In this document: piece after piece, positions 11,092 to 19,590 of the stretch | How the letters are laid out: each line of letters starts with the position of its first letter | Position numbering within the stretch: the stretch's first letter is position 1 | Assembly (NCBI GenBank): GCA_035578155.1 | Contig: JAPWDM010000072.1 | Coordinates: 248,001-312,000, forward strand | Length of the DNA: 64,000 nt | DNA from: Brachynemurus nebulosus | Taxonomy: Eukaryota; Arthropoda; Insecta; Neuroptera; Myrmeleontidae | Direction of reading: 5' to 3' | Translations under genes and position numbers: made by a program | Notes under the pieces: generated by a model | Told to the model about the DNA's origin: nothing | The model's input: only the letters and a program-made list of their open reading frames with translations | Databases searched by the model: none

Positions 11092-11418
11092 TATGGACAC
11101 ACCAAAATAATGTGGACACACCAAAATTATATGGACACACCAAGAATACTCAATAGAGATAAATATTGTGGACACACCAAAAGTAATGTGGACACACCAA
11201 GAATATTGTGGATACATCAAAATTATGTGGACACACCAAGAATACTTAATAGAGATAAATATTGTGGACACACCAAGAATACGCGAAAGGGACAAGTAAT
11301 GTGGACACACCAAAATATTAAAAATAATCCCTCCGCGAGTTAAATGAATTAAATAAACAAAATACGAAGTACGAAAAATTATTTCGAACATAAAATATTA
11401 TTGTGGACACACCAAAAA
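11092..11418 (+). repeat. GTGGACACACCAA minisatellite
   Basis: At least nine copies of tgtggacacaccaa are spaced by 5-40 bp of variable AT-rich linker. A longer linker word (aatacttaatagagataaat) recurs twice, giving a higher-order unit. The flanks at 11,060-11,090 and 11,365-11,400 are themselves similar (aaaattatttcgga / aaaattatttcgaa), as if one larger unit was duplicated. Confidence 0.88.
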
Positions 11419-12160
11419 AATGTTTTGCTAGAGTACAAAACCTTTACAATAAATTATATAACATAAAATATTGTACCTCAATTCATAAGTAAAGAAATTA
11501 CCAAAATTTCCAAAATTGTATATAACATATCATTTGGTTCGATTCGCTCTCTTGGTTTCCTTCCATTAGTAAACTAACTTCATAAATTATCTAAAATGAT
11601 ACAATAATATGTTAATTTCTGTGATCGAAACAAAATAAAATGTGTACAAAATTGTGATCATAAAACAGAATAAAACAAACTAAATTCACAATCTTGTACA
11701 AATTTAAGAACAGTTCATGAAACAAAAAAAATCAAGGTGTGACCTCTGATTTGAGAAGTTAAATCAAAATATCTCAGTTTTACCCGACAAAAATCAAATG
11801 AAAAATCAGCACGCTATTACAATATAATTTCAAAAAAAAAAAAAAAAAAAAAAATTATCAAAAATATTACCACATTAAAATACTCATCAAGTGACTACAA
11901 ACAAATATGAAACATTTTAAATTTATATATCAAAACAGTTTAAATTGACTATTGAAACTAAATTACATAATCAACAAAAATTTTATTTGTAAGTAAATAA
12001 GTACCAGGTGTTTCGTTTGCACTAGGACAAAGCAGTGAGCTTCAAATAAATTTCTGTCAGTCACAAAAGGCTTAAAAGATGATCTAACAGACGGCTTAAA
12101 AAAATTATCAAATAAACGGCCAAATTTATAAGGCAAATTTGTATAAAGCAAATTAATATG
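11419..12160. other. AT-rich stretch, nothing recognised
   Basis: No supported gene was seen. A poly-A run of about 20 lies near 11,832-11,852; no LINE or SINE body could be recognised before it on either strand. Confidence 0.35.
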
Positions 12161-12182
12161 AGGCCCCACGTTGCGGCGCCAA
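12161..12182 (-). other. Orphan tRNA-Lys-like primer-binding site
   Basis: On the minus strand the sequence reads TTGGCGCCGCAACGTGGGGC, which is the lysine-tRNA primer-binding site used by many LTR retroelements with one extra G. Neither an LTR pair nor gag could be found next to it, so it may be a scrap of a leader region. Similar weaker words (acaacgtggttc, gcaaccgggaca) recur on the same strand up to 12,260. Confidence 0.35.
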
Positions 12183-12365
12183 ATATATTTATTAAGGGTG
12201 TGACAAAAAAAAAGAACCACGTTGTAGCTTAAAATAAAATTATTAAGAAGAGATGTCCCGGTTGCAACTGTCACGAAGTCGATCGTAGCCCAAAGTAAAT
12301 TTATATAAGGGCGCCTGGCTACAAAAAGGTTAAAAAAATTCTAGAGAGTAAATAGTAGTATGTAT

Positions 12366-12449
12366 TATGGTGGAGCGAACACAGTCATTCACCCCCAGAC
12401 AGGGCAAACACCTGTCTGGAGGTCATGACCTTGTGTTCGTTCCACCATA
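12366..12449. repeat. Imperfect palindrome with about 38-bp arms
   Basis: The left arm (tatggtggagcgaacacag through cagacaggg) and the right arm (cacctgtctgg through cgttccaccata) are inverted copies separated by only a few bases. The longest uninterrupted pairing is at the outer ends. A diverged extra copy of the right arm occurs at 12,576-12,618. The element could fold into a cruciform or RNA hairpin and may be a small foldback element. No target duplication is evident. Confidence 0.75.
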
Positions 12450-12618
12450 TACAATTTTAGGAAAGATTACTAACCTAATAACTTGAGGAAGGTCAGTGAC
12501 GCGATAAAAGTATTGAGGTAATTCAGGTAAAAATATTTTTGTTTAATCTAAGTTCTTAATATTATTTTGTAAACAAGTGTCTAGACGTTAATGATTGTGT
12601 TCGAACCATCATATATGG

Positions 12619-13149
12619 AAAAATCATTGATTTCTCTAGTCTAAATTGGGGCCACTTGGCAACGCAATGTAATTGCCTACATTCAGGGACAAGTAAAAAC
12701 ATTGCATATGTTGAATAGTTCAGAAAAATAATTATTTGATACATTCAAAAAATTGTATATGATCCTAATTCTTGTAAATACCAAATATTATTATCAAGTG
12801 ACCTTTTTAACATTTTTTCTAAAATTAAAATTGTTATGATAGTAACATACAAACAAAATTAAAATACATAAGATTTCAATTTTTGTGAATATTAAAATAA
12901 CTTATCAGTCTTACCTGACCTTTACCCCATTTTTTTTAATTTGGATAAATAAGGGGAAAAAAAATAAAAAAACACGATACATTTTTTCTCTTGATTTTTA
13001 TTGTTGAAACATTAACTTACACTTACATTGTCTGAATATCAACTAAATAAAATGATTTCAATACAAAGAATATATTTCGTATGTTTATCAATTTACTTTT
13101 TGACATTACTTACTGTTATCTCATTTTTGATAGTAATATTTTCTTGTTA
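12619..13149. other. AT-rich stretch before Polinton genes
   Basis: No gene was seen. The left terminal inverted repeat of the Polinton should lie here or further left, but I could not match an inverted partner at the right side by eye. Confidence 0.35.
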
Positions 13150-13163
13150 ATTTATTAAAAATA

Positions 13164-14394
13164 TTAAATTAAAACTTTTACATTACTGGTTAGTGCCGAA
13201 TATTCAACAATTCTCTCATGAATTATAAGACAGTAGGCAATGGTTTTTTCTGCTGGTGCTTCTTTAAAACTAAATTCCAATCGTAGATCTACTGGACCCA
13301 TTTTTAATGAATCATTTTGACGGCTAGCATCAAACACTATAATAGGAGCTCTCGTGCGATATTCATTGTAATTTAGCATTGGTTCAGATCGTCGTTGATA
13401 ATATGCAATTTGAAAATTAGTATACATATCATAAAGTTGCGCGTATTTTAATCGATCAAAATCAGTCGCAATGTCATCATAAGGATATGCTTCGGAGTTT
13501 AAAAAAAGCTTCGCTTTAATGAGCTTGCAATGGTCAAATATAGTGCTAGAACCTGTAGTAACATCTTTACGATTTGTCTGAAATGCTAGTATTAAAAATC
13601 TGGGTTTTTCTAGTTGGCTTGATGTCTTTACTGTCCATGAGTGATCTGTTGCTTTTGCTAAAGAGGGGTATTCATGCAGTTCCCAACAGCGAAATGGAAC
13701 TGTAACCATCTTATTGGTATTAATAATTTTCATCAGATGTAATTTCTGTTTATCAGAAACTCCAATATGAGGCACCCTCCATTGAATTTTCAAACATTTT
13801 TAAAATTTTTATTTTAACGTCTCTCCCACCTTGTTTTTTAGTAATACAATTTGTATCATCTCTTGAACGAATTAAAACTAGTTCATGTCTTGAATTTATT
13901 AAAACTTTTTTATAATCTTCACAAAAGCCAAAAATCATTTTTAAAGGTATTGATATTTGAAAACTATAATTCCAATCTACTATTTGAAGTTCTTCACCCC
14001 CAGTCCATCCAGCAACAGCCAATGATTTGCTTTCATTTCTGTTGTATGAAATGTAATTTTTAATCGTTGTACTTATAACAGGATATCTACACTTATTTAT
14101 TTCTGTAGCATTTATTTCATATCGTATTTCATCAAACAGAGCGACACCAAAGTTTCCACTAAGCACACAGTCTTTCCCTTCAGCTGCTTTAGTCTCATCC
14201 TCTTTTAAAACAACTTGTGCTTCAATATGAAGATAACTTTCTAATGGCAAAATATTGATATCTTGCTGGTGAATCGGTATTCGAATTTCGTCTACATAAT
14301 TGAATGAATTAACATACGGATTATATGTATGTATTTCATTACGTGTTACACTATCATCAAAAATCGGTTTTTCATCAATATTTAAAGTATCCAT
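13164..14394 (-). pseudogene. Polinton major capsid protein (frameshifted)
   Basis: Two overlapping minus-strand frames make up one gene: 14394-13753 (starting MDTLNIDEKPIF) and about 13793-13164 (ending SNVKVLI). The first matches the N-terminal half and the second, with WRVPHIGVSDKQ, EKPRFLILAFQT and YPYDDIATDF, the C-terminal half of the adintovirus/Polinton major capsid protein, the hexon-like protein that builds the virion shell. A one-base slip near 13,790 separates them. The combined length of about 400 residues is near the family size. Apart from that slip it is fully open, so decay is recent or the copy is of good quality. Its neighbour on the same strand is a small basic ORF. Confidence 0.85.
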
Positions 14395-14425
14395 TATTAT
14401 ATTTTTTTTTAATTTAAAAACCTAG

Positions 14426-14566
14426 TTATTTCAAAAATTTTTTATTTGATTTACTAATCACACGTTTACTTCTTTTTCTTTTTGACTTCTTGCTAGGACT
14501 AACAGAATGTTGTTTTGAGCGATTCTTTTTATACAATTGTTTTGAATCTGTATTTAAAATTAACAT
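14426..14566 (-). CDS. Small basic protein, 46 aa (core-protein-like)
   Basis: An ATG-started minus-strand frame encodes 46 residues with a central run of KKSKRKRSKR and few acidic residues. It sits between the penton-like gene (its start overlaps that gene's stop by only two bases' distance) and the major capsid gene, as if in one transcription unit. Very basic short proteins in this position could coat packaged DNA, like adenovirus core peptides, or carry nuclear-localisation signals. This is inference from composition and position; no family match is claimed. It is too short to judge for decay. Confidence 0.55.
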   Translation of the reverse strand: MLILNTDSKQLYKKNRSKQHSVSPSKKSKRKRSKRVISKSNKKFLK

Positions 14567-14568
14567 TT

Positions 14569-15286
14569 TTATTCTGTTTTTTTAATGTGAACTCTTAATG
14601 TAATTTCTTCACCATTAAAATCTACTAGATTATCGTTTTGGTCAGTGATAGTCACAATTATGTCATCAATAAACCGTCTATTTATAGGAAAATATATTAT
14701 GTTTTTTGGAATTTCAATAATTTTCTAGCCAATTCTCACATAAGGATAGAAACAGTATAAATGATGCGTTGTATTATTATTTACTAAATTATTTACTAGT
14801 TAATTGCTTCACAAATATATTTATGCGTTAATTTCATCACAAATATATTTTTTATTCGCATCTAAGATCTTTGTTTTCGTAAAACCAAATAATTTTCCAA
14901 ATGATTCATTTCCAAATGTAATTTTCTCTGAACGAAGAATTTCACTTTTTAACGTTAACGTGTTCACCTTTAAACTGAGGACTGGTTTCGGTTTTGCTGG
15001 TTTTTTATCCCCCTTTTTTAGGCGCTGGTGGTGGAGGAAAAAGTTTGTTGAATTGCTTTAAAATTTCGCTTTCAGTTTCGACAATTTCATGACTTCCAGT
15101 TGGTAACGTAATTGTTTTATTACCGATGCTTATTTTATTATTACGTGAGTGGATCTTTGGTATTGAGTTGTACGAGAAAAATTCAACAAGACCAATTTCA
15201 TAATTCGCATTTGTACAATCTATTGGTGGAAAAAACTGAGCCTCTAATTTCGATTTTGTCCCACTTAATGTTATGGTATATGACAT
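14569..15286 (-). pseudogene. Penton-like minor capsid protein (broken)
   Basis: The N-terminal frame (15286-15005) starts MSYTITLSGTKSKL and has GLVEFFSYNSIPKI. Further down the strand, in other frames, are SFGKLFGFTKTKIL (near 14,880) and the C-terminal block YFPINRRFIDDIIVTITDQ (near 14,690), ending at a stop at 14,569. These are consecutive parts of the single-jelly-roll vertex (penton) protein found next to the major capsid gene in Polintons. At least two frameshifts, stop codons and a probable small deletion around 14,780-14,820 disrupt it. A proline-rich slip region (PPPPAPKKGG) marks the first break. Confidence 0.8.
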
Positions 15287-15630
15287 TTTTTATTTAAGTA
15301 CTTTTCACAACAATAACAGAGAAATATTAAACACAGATGACCACAGTTTACTTCATTGTTTCTTTGATGAATGTAATAATTGTTTAGAATGTTTTTGTTG
15401 AGATACTGTAGAAGCTCCTTTGGAGGGGGTAGCCCAAAAGAATCATAGTATAATTTCAAGTTTCCCTTTTTAAAATATGTTACCCAATGAGAACCAGGGA
15501 AATTAAATGTTTGCAGATTAATAATACCACTTTCAATATCCCAAGGCTTTTGTGGTAATTCATCCCTCATAAATATGCCTCTAAAATATGGAATATTCTT
15601 TGTATAGTAAATCAAGTCAATATTTGTCAA
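15271..15630 (-). CDS. Adenain-like cysteine protease
   Basis: Ulp1/adenain-type protease that would process virion proteins. Catalytic residues are all visible: His in GSHWVTYF (residue about 48), Asp in YYDSFG (about 63), Gln in IHQRNNE (about 89) and Cys in VNCGHLCL (about 96). The Gln-Cys spacing of seven matches adenain. The frame stays open upstream to about 15,715, overlapping the end of the PLA2 gene, without an ATG, so the true start may lie there or have been lost. Its end overlaps the first codons of the penton-like gene by 16 bases. No stop or frameshift is seen, unlike most neighbours. Confidence 0.88.
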   Translation of the reverse strand: MTNIDLIYYTKNIPYFRGIFMRDELPQKPWDIESGIINLQTFNFPGSHWVTYFKKGNLKLYYDSFGLPPPKELLQYLNKNILNNYYIHQRNNEVNCGHLCLIFLCYCCEKYLNKKCHIP

Positions 15631-15698
15631 CGCTCTTTTAGGTAAAATATTTAGAAAATGTTTTTTATGTTTATTTAAAAATGAATTAAAATCTTGTT

Positions 15699-16526
15699 TT
15701 ATTGATAGTCAATATATATTTTTTTATTATTCGTTTGTAGGTCTGGATTTAAGTATAGACCAAAGCCTTTTTTATATGGTTTAAAAATGATGGATTTCCC
15801 TTGTTTTAGATTCAATTCAACTTCTTTGTTGTGTCGCTTATTTTCTTCTAAGAATTCTCTGGTTTTTTTAGCATCACTAATGGTTTTGACTATACTACTA
15901 ACACCGCCAGCCAGACTACCAACAGCAGAAACACCGGCAAGAAGAGGTATTAAAAACGGTAGTACCCCACCAATTTTTTTAGGAACTGGTAACACTCTTG
16001 GTATTGAAATATTTATTTTTCCGTATTTGTTTACACTTCTTTCAGCTGCTAATAAAGCGTTTCTTATTCCTTGATTAACATTTTTGACGTCTTTTTGTCG
16101 TAGTGCTTTTCGAGCTGTTTGAATTATTCTGCTCAGTGGAACCTTTTTCTTCGTTTTCACTTTTAGTTTTCCACCCACCTTTGTTTTAGCCTTCATAATA
16201 TTAGTCACAAACCAAGCTGCTGATTTTTCACCTAAGCTTGCATCCTTCGATTTAACACGCTCCCAAGCTTTTTCAATTAGTCGTTTATCTGCTTCTCTTC
16301 TTTCAAGCGAATTAGATGTTTGAGAATAAGCAATGTCGTGTTCAAGACAGGCTTTGTCTAATTGGTTTATTGGAATATCTCCTCGACGTAAACGTTTTTG
16401 TAATTTTGTTCCTGGCCCACAAAACTTATAAAATGGTAAATGAAATTCCACTGGTAATTTATCAATTAGCGTATTGAGTAAACCTTTTGATGGTGCATTT
16501 TGATGGTGCATTTTTTGATGGTGCAT
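15699..16526 (-). CDS. PLA2-domain virion protein with glycine-rich hydrophobic segment
   Basis: 275 codons, intact. Residues about 33-67 carry a parvovirus-type phospholipase A2 core: the calcium loop FCGPG (35-39) and the catalytic EHDIAY (62-67). A lysine-rich stretch follows (GGKLKVKTKKK, near 120), then a hydrophobic glycine/alanine segment (near 190-220) suited to membrane insertion, then a charged tail. Comparable PLA2 proteins in parvoviruses and some adintoviruses help a virion leave the endosome. The start codon lies in three tandem copies of atgcaccatcaaaa, so two in-frame ATGs are possible. It stands between the promoter/ATPase region and the protease on the capsid strand. Confidence 0.85.
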   Translation of the reverse strand: MHHQKMHHQNAPSKGLLNTLIDKLPVEFHLPFYKFCGPGTKLQKRLRRGDIPINQLDKACLEHDIAYSQTSNSLERREADKRLIEKAWERVKSKDASLGEKSAAWFVTNIMKAKTKVGGKLKVKTKKKVPLSRIIQTARKALRQKDVKNVNQGIRNALLAAERSVNKYGKINISIPRVLPVPKKIGGVLPFLIPLLAGVSAVGSLAGGVSSIVKTISDAKKTREFLEENKRHNKEVELNLKQGKSIIFKPYKKGFGLYLNPDLQTNNKKIYIDYQ

Positions 16527-16543
16527 TTTTTATAAATTAATTT

Positions 16544-16753
16544 TTATTTCTGATTTTTACAAATGTGACAATTCTTTTTTAATGGAATTGGGCCATCATT
16601 ATGATCTCCCCACGTTATCAAATTATAATGATCAAAGCAACGATGCTTTTCCATACGTGATTTCTTCTTTACTAAATAGTAAAACACTTGAAGGCACATT
16701 GTATACAAAATGTATTGTTGCAAGTGCACAGGTATATAAATAGAGAGATACAA
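16544..16753 (-). CDS. Small hypothetical ORF upstream of PLA2 gene
   Basis: A 69-codon minus-strand frame ends 18 bp before the PLA2 gene. The second half (from KKSRMEKHRCFDHYN) is not low-complexity and has HCFD/CHIC-like cysteine and histidine pairs. It overlaps the plus-strand TATA/initiator region at its 5' end. No family is recognised and it may be chance. Confidence 0.25.
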   Translation of the reverse strand: MYLSIYIPVHLQQYILYTMCLQVFYYLVKKKSRMEKHRCFDHYNLITWGDHNDGPIPLKKNCHICKNQK

Positions 16754-16769
16754 TTACTCTGAATCAGTT
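16733..16769 (+). promoter_or_regulatory. TATA box and initiator for the ATPase gene
   Basis: TATATAAATAG at 16,733-16,743 is followed 33 bp later (TATA start to initiator A) by the arthropod-type initiator TCAGTT at 16,764-16,769, an ideal core-promoter spacing. The ATPase frame is open from just after the TATA box. The inferred transcript would start at about 16,766. Confidence 0.6.
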
Positions 16770-16977
16770 TATTGCAAACACGAAATTTATAAAGCAATCC
16801 GTGTCATTATCGGTAAATAATCACGACAAAAACTTCATATAATTAATAAAAATTATCAACGTCATAGTAAACTATTCCCTAATACAGTAAGATGTATTAT
16901 TGCTGCACCATCTGGCGGTGGAAAAACTAATTTAATTTTAACATTGTTAGAAAATAAAAATGGATTATCATTTGAAA

Positions 16978-17059
<82 letters not shown>

Positions 17060-17448
17060 AAACTTTACATCAACCAAAATATATGTGGTTAGCTGAAGTT
17101 ATAAAGAATATAGATGGAATTGGCTTTTATACATTTACAGAAAATGATGAAGTGATTAAACCAAATCAAGTTAAGCCTAATTCAGTTATTATATTTGATG
17201 ATATTTCGTGTTCTGATCACAGTAATGTGGGACTATTTTTTTCTTATTCCCGCCATTTTCTAACAGATGTTATTTATGCTTGTCAAAGCTATTCCGCAGC
17301 TGCCAAACACCTTTTGCGAGATAATGCAAATGTTATAATATTATTTAAATCTGATTATCGAAATATTTTTAATGCTTATAGAGATCATGTTTTTTCTGAT
17401 ATGAGTTTTGAAAAATTTTCTGAAATTTGTAATAAGATTTGGCAATAA
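16744..17448 (+). pseudogene. Packaging ATPase (FtsK/A32-type) with TA expansion
   Basis: The frame is open from 16,744 to the stop at 17,448. It carries the Walker A motif APSGGGKTN (near 16,905) and Walker B SVIIFDDIS (near 17,190), followed by YACQSYSAAAKHLLRDNAN and the C-terminal end typical of the Polinton genome-packaging ATPase, which would pump DNA into capsids. Between the two motifs a (TA)37 tract inserts about 25 alternating Tyr-Ile residues in frame. No ATG is found before Walker A, so the start is lost, non-AUG or in an unseen exon. The enzyme is unlikely to work with the expansion. Confidence 0.82.
16981..17054. repeat. (TA)37 microsatellite inside ATPase frame
   Basis: Seventy-four bases of uninterrupted TA lie between the Walker A and B motifs of the ATPase gene and keep the reading frame. 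Because it is perfect, it is probably hypervariable. Confidence 0.97.
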
Positions 17449-17507
17449 GATTTTGAAAGATTTGCTGAAATTTGCAATAGGTCTTTCAGCGTACGTTTTA
17501 AGAAAAC

Positions 17508-18394
17508 ATGGATAAAGAAACAGCAGAAATTAAAAGAAAAATTATTGAAACCGGTAATGCTATCCGTAATAAATATTTAAACATAAAACGTGGTCGTTTG
17601 GATATAGAAAAAAACCTTAACGATTTGTACAAACCACTTACAGAAGATTTAAAAAATATTTCTGGCACTAGAAAAACGGATATTGAAAATGTCTCACAAA
17701 AAACAAACAATGAAAAAATTAAAACAAGTAAAAGCGAAGATGAAATGGACACTACTTTTAATGAATCTTTTGCTACACCAAAAAATACCTAAGGATAAGT
17801 GATAAGGATTCATTTTTATTAACACCACAAAATTCTCAACAAGATTATGACTCATCTTTAAGTGAAAATTATGGAAAATTGTCTAAAAAATATATGAAAA
17901 GTCTTTTATCAAAAAAAGATTACGATAAAACAGACTTTGGAATTAGAGTTGAACAAAATGAATAGAAAATTGGACAGGAAAATGTTGTTTTTCATCCTGA
18001 TGATAATTTAACCATTAGTAATAAAGTATATGAAGGAACACCGGGTTTATACGAACTACTATTTAAGAAAGTGCCTAGGAAATACTCTCAAGATAATCTA
18101 AAAAATTCCAAACTAATTCTTCAAGATACAAAGGCAACAGACAATTTGAATACAAGAACGTATAAATATAAAAACATATATAAAAAACTATTTTCTACAG
18201 AAAAAGAGGGAGATGGTATTGATTTAGGTTTTAAACGTTTAAATAAAACAGACTTCATTTATTATGACAATATTAATGATCTCTGTGATCGATTACGTTT
18301 ATTAGTTGCAGCACAAAGCCAAGGGAACACCGGAGTTTCGAACCAAATTTTTGAGATTGTACAACAATTGAACAAATTGGGCGTAATTGAATAA
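17508..18394 (+). pseudogene. Conserved Polinton-associated protein (broken)
   Basis: The first frame (17,508-17,792) starts MDKETAEIKRKI and is rich in charged residues. After a frameshift and one stop (near 17,964) the frame continues to 18,394 with GTPGLYELLFKKVP, YKYKNIYKKLF, then FIYYDNINDLCDRLRLLVAAQ and a final QQLNKLGVIE. The second half resembles a protein that regularly accompanies Polinton-type elements in insects but has no assigned function; I rely on memory of its general pattern. At least two lesions make it a pseudogene. It follows the ATPase on the same strand with a 59-bp gap. Confidence 0.65.
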
Positions 18395-18638
18395 ATTCTG
18401 TTGTTATTTTGAAAAATATATTTTATTAAGAATAGATTGCAAAGAATACAAAGCTAATAAAGAAAAAGTGTTTATTATTGTTGTAAGTGGTGTAATTTTG
18501 CTTTCTCTAATAAGTGTGTGTTTAATGAACTGGGAATGTTAAGAGTCATTAAATGAGTTAAAAATTAATTTCAATCAAACTGTTTTATTTTTATTAAAAA
18601 CCTTTCAAAATGACAATGTTGATTACGTCATATCTAAA

Positions 18639-18863
18639 ATGTTATTCATGGAAACTAAAACTCAGAATTTTACAAATTTTACAATGAAACATGTTAATGA
18701 AAAGACAAATTATTTAGTAGAATTAATTCACAATAATACAAGACATCTAAATTTAAAAATTGATGAAGAAAGAAGGCATATTATAAATTTACTACGCTCA
18801 AATATTAATTATTTAAGACAAGAAATTAAAAATTTCAAAATTTGCATGGGCGGTGCCACTTAA
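18639..18863 (+). CDS. Small coiled-coil ORF fused to integrase remnant
   Basis: 74 codons from ATG. Residues about 10-65 show heptad-like hydrophobic spacing (LVELIHNN, LNLKIDEERRHIINLLRSN) typical of a coiled coil. The last dozen codons overlap, in another frame, sequence encoding the integrase (FAWAVPLKSK at about 18,840), so the original C-terminus was probably removed by a deletion that joined it to the integrase gene. Function unknown. Confidence 0.45.
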   Translation: MLFMETKTQNFTNFTMKHVNEKTNYLVELIHNNTRHLNLKIDEERRHIINLLRSNINYLRQEIKNFKICMGGAT

Positions 18864-18876
18864 AAGCAAAAGGGGT

Positions 18877-19293
18877 TGTTTTGGTGTTTAATTGGTCCTT
18901 GTTCAGGTGCCAAAAGAATACCTTTTATTTGTTTTGATGTATCCGTTTATTAACATCAAATTAATACATAATTATGTGACACTATATAAATAAACACAAT
19001 AATACTATGTAGTAACTCAGTAAATAACAATATAACAAAAGGCGACGTTAGATGTTGTATTACGTACGTGTTGCTTGTTTGGTTGACAAACTCTGACTGA
19101 CTACTTTATGTGTTGTCAGACTAAAAGAAACCTCGTACTCTGATATAACAGACAGTACAGATGCAAATATTCAAACCAAACCACAAGAGAACTATGCTTG
19201 CAGCAGTTAACGTTCGTTACAGAACAAATACATATACATTATAATATACTATTTTAAATAAATTCAAAGAATACAAATGTAAAAAATCCAACA
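18877..19293 (-). repeat. BEL/Pao 3' LTR
   Basis: 417 bp, same as the copy at 25,505-25,921 by eye. On the element strand it is preceded by the purine-rich tract gtggcggagga (19,294-19,304), the likely plus-strand primer site. Confidence 0.95.
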
Positions 19294-19590
19294 TCCTCCG
19301 CCACACAAAAAAAAGGCATTTTTTCCAATTTAAACAATAAATGCTGAATTTTGCAAATTCATAAACCGTAACATTAATAATATATAAACTTAAACTAATA
19401 CATAATATTCAAATTCCTTTTTTAATCATTAAGTTTCCATTAAATTTACAAGTACTAACTTTAATTAAATAGTTTTAATAACGTAAAATGAATTGAAAAA
19501 ATATAAAATTTCAAATTTCAACCCTTTGAACCGTAATTACATTTATGTAATAAAAAATAACAAAATTTAATTCCATACAAAATTATAAAA

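Noticed and set aside
11092..11418. CRISPR-like repeat-spacer pattern (13-bp word with variable linkers)
   Set aside because: The repeat is too short, the linkers vary from 5 to 40 bp and the genome is eukaryotic.
16862..17077. ORF rich in Ile-Tyr repeats on the minus strand
   Set aside because: Translation of the (TA)n tract opposite the ATPase gene.
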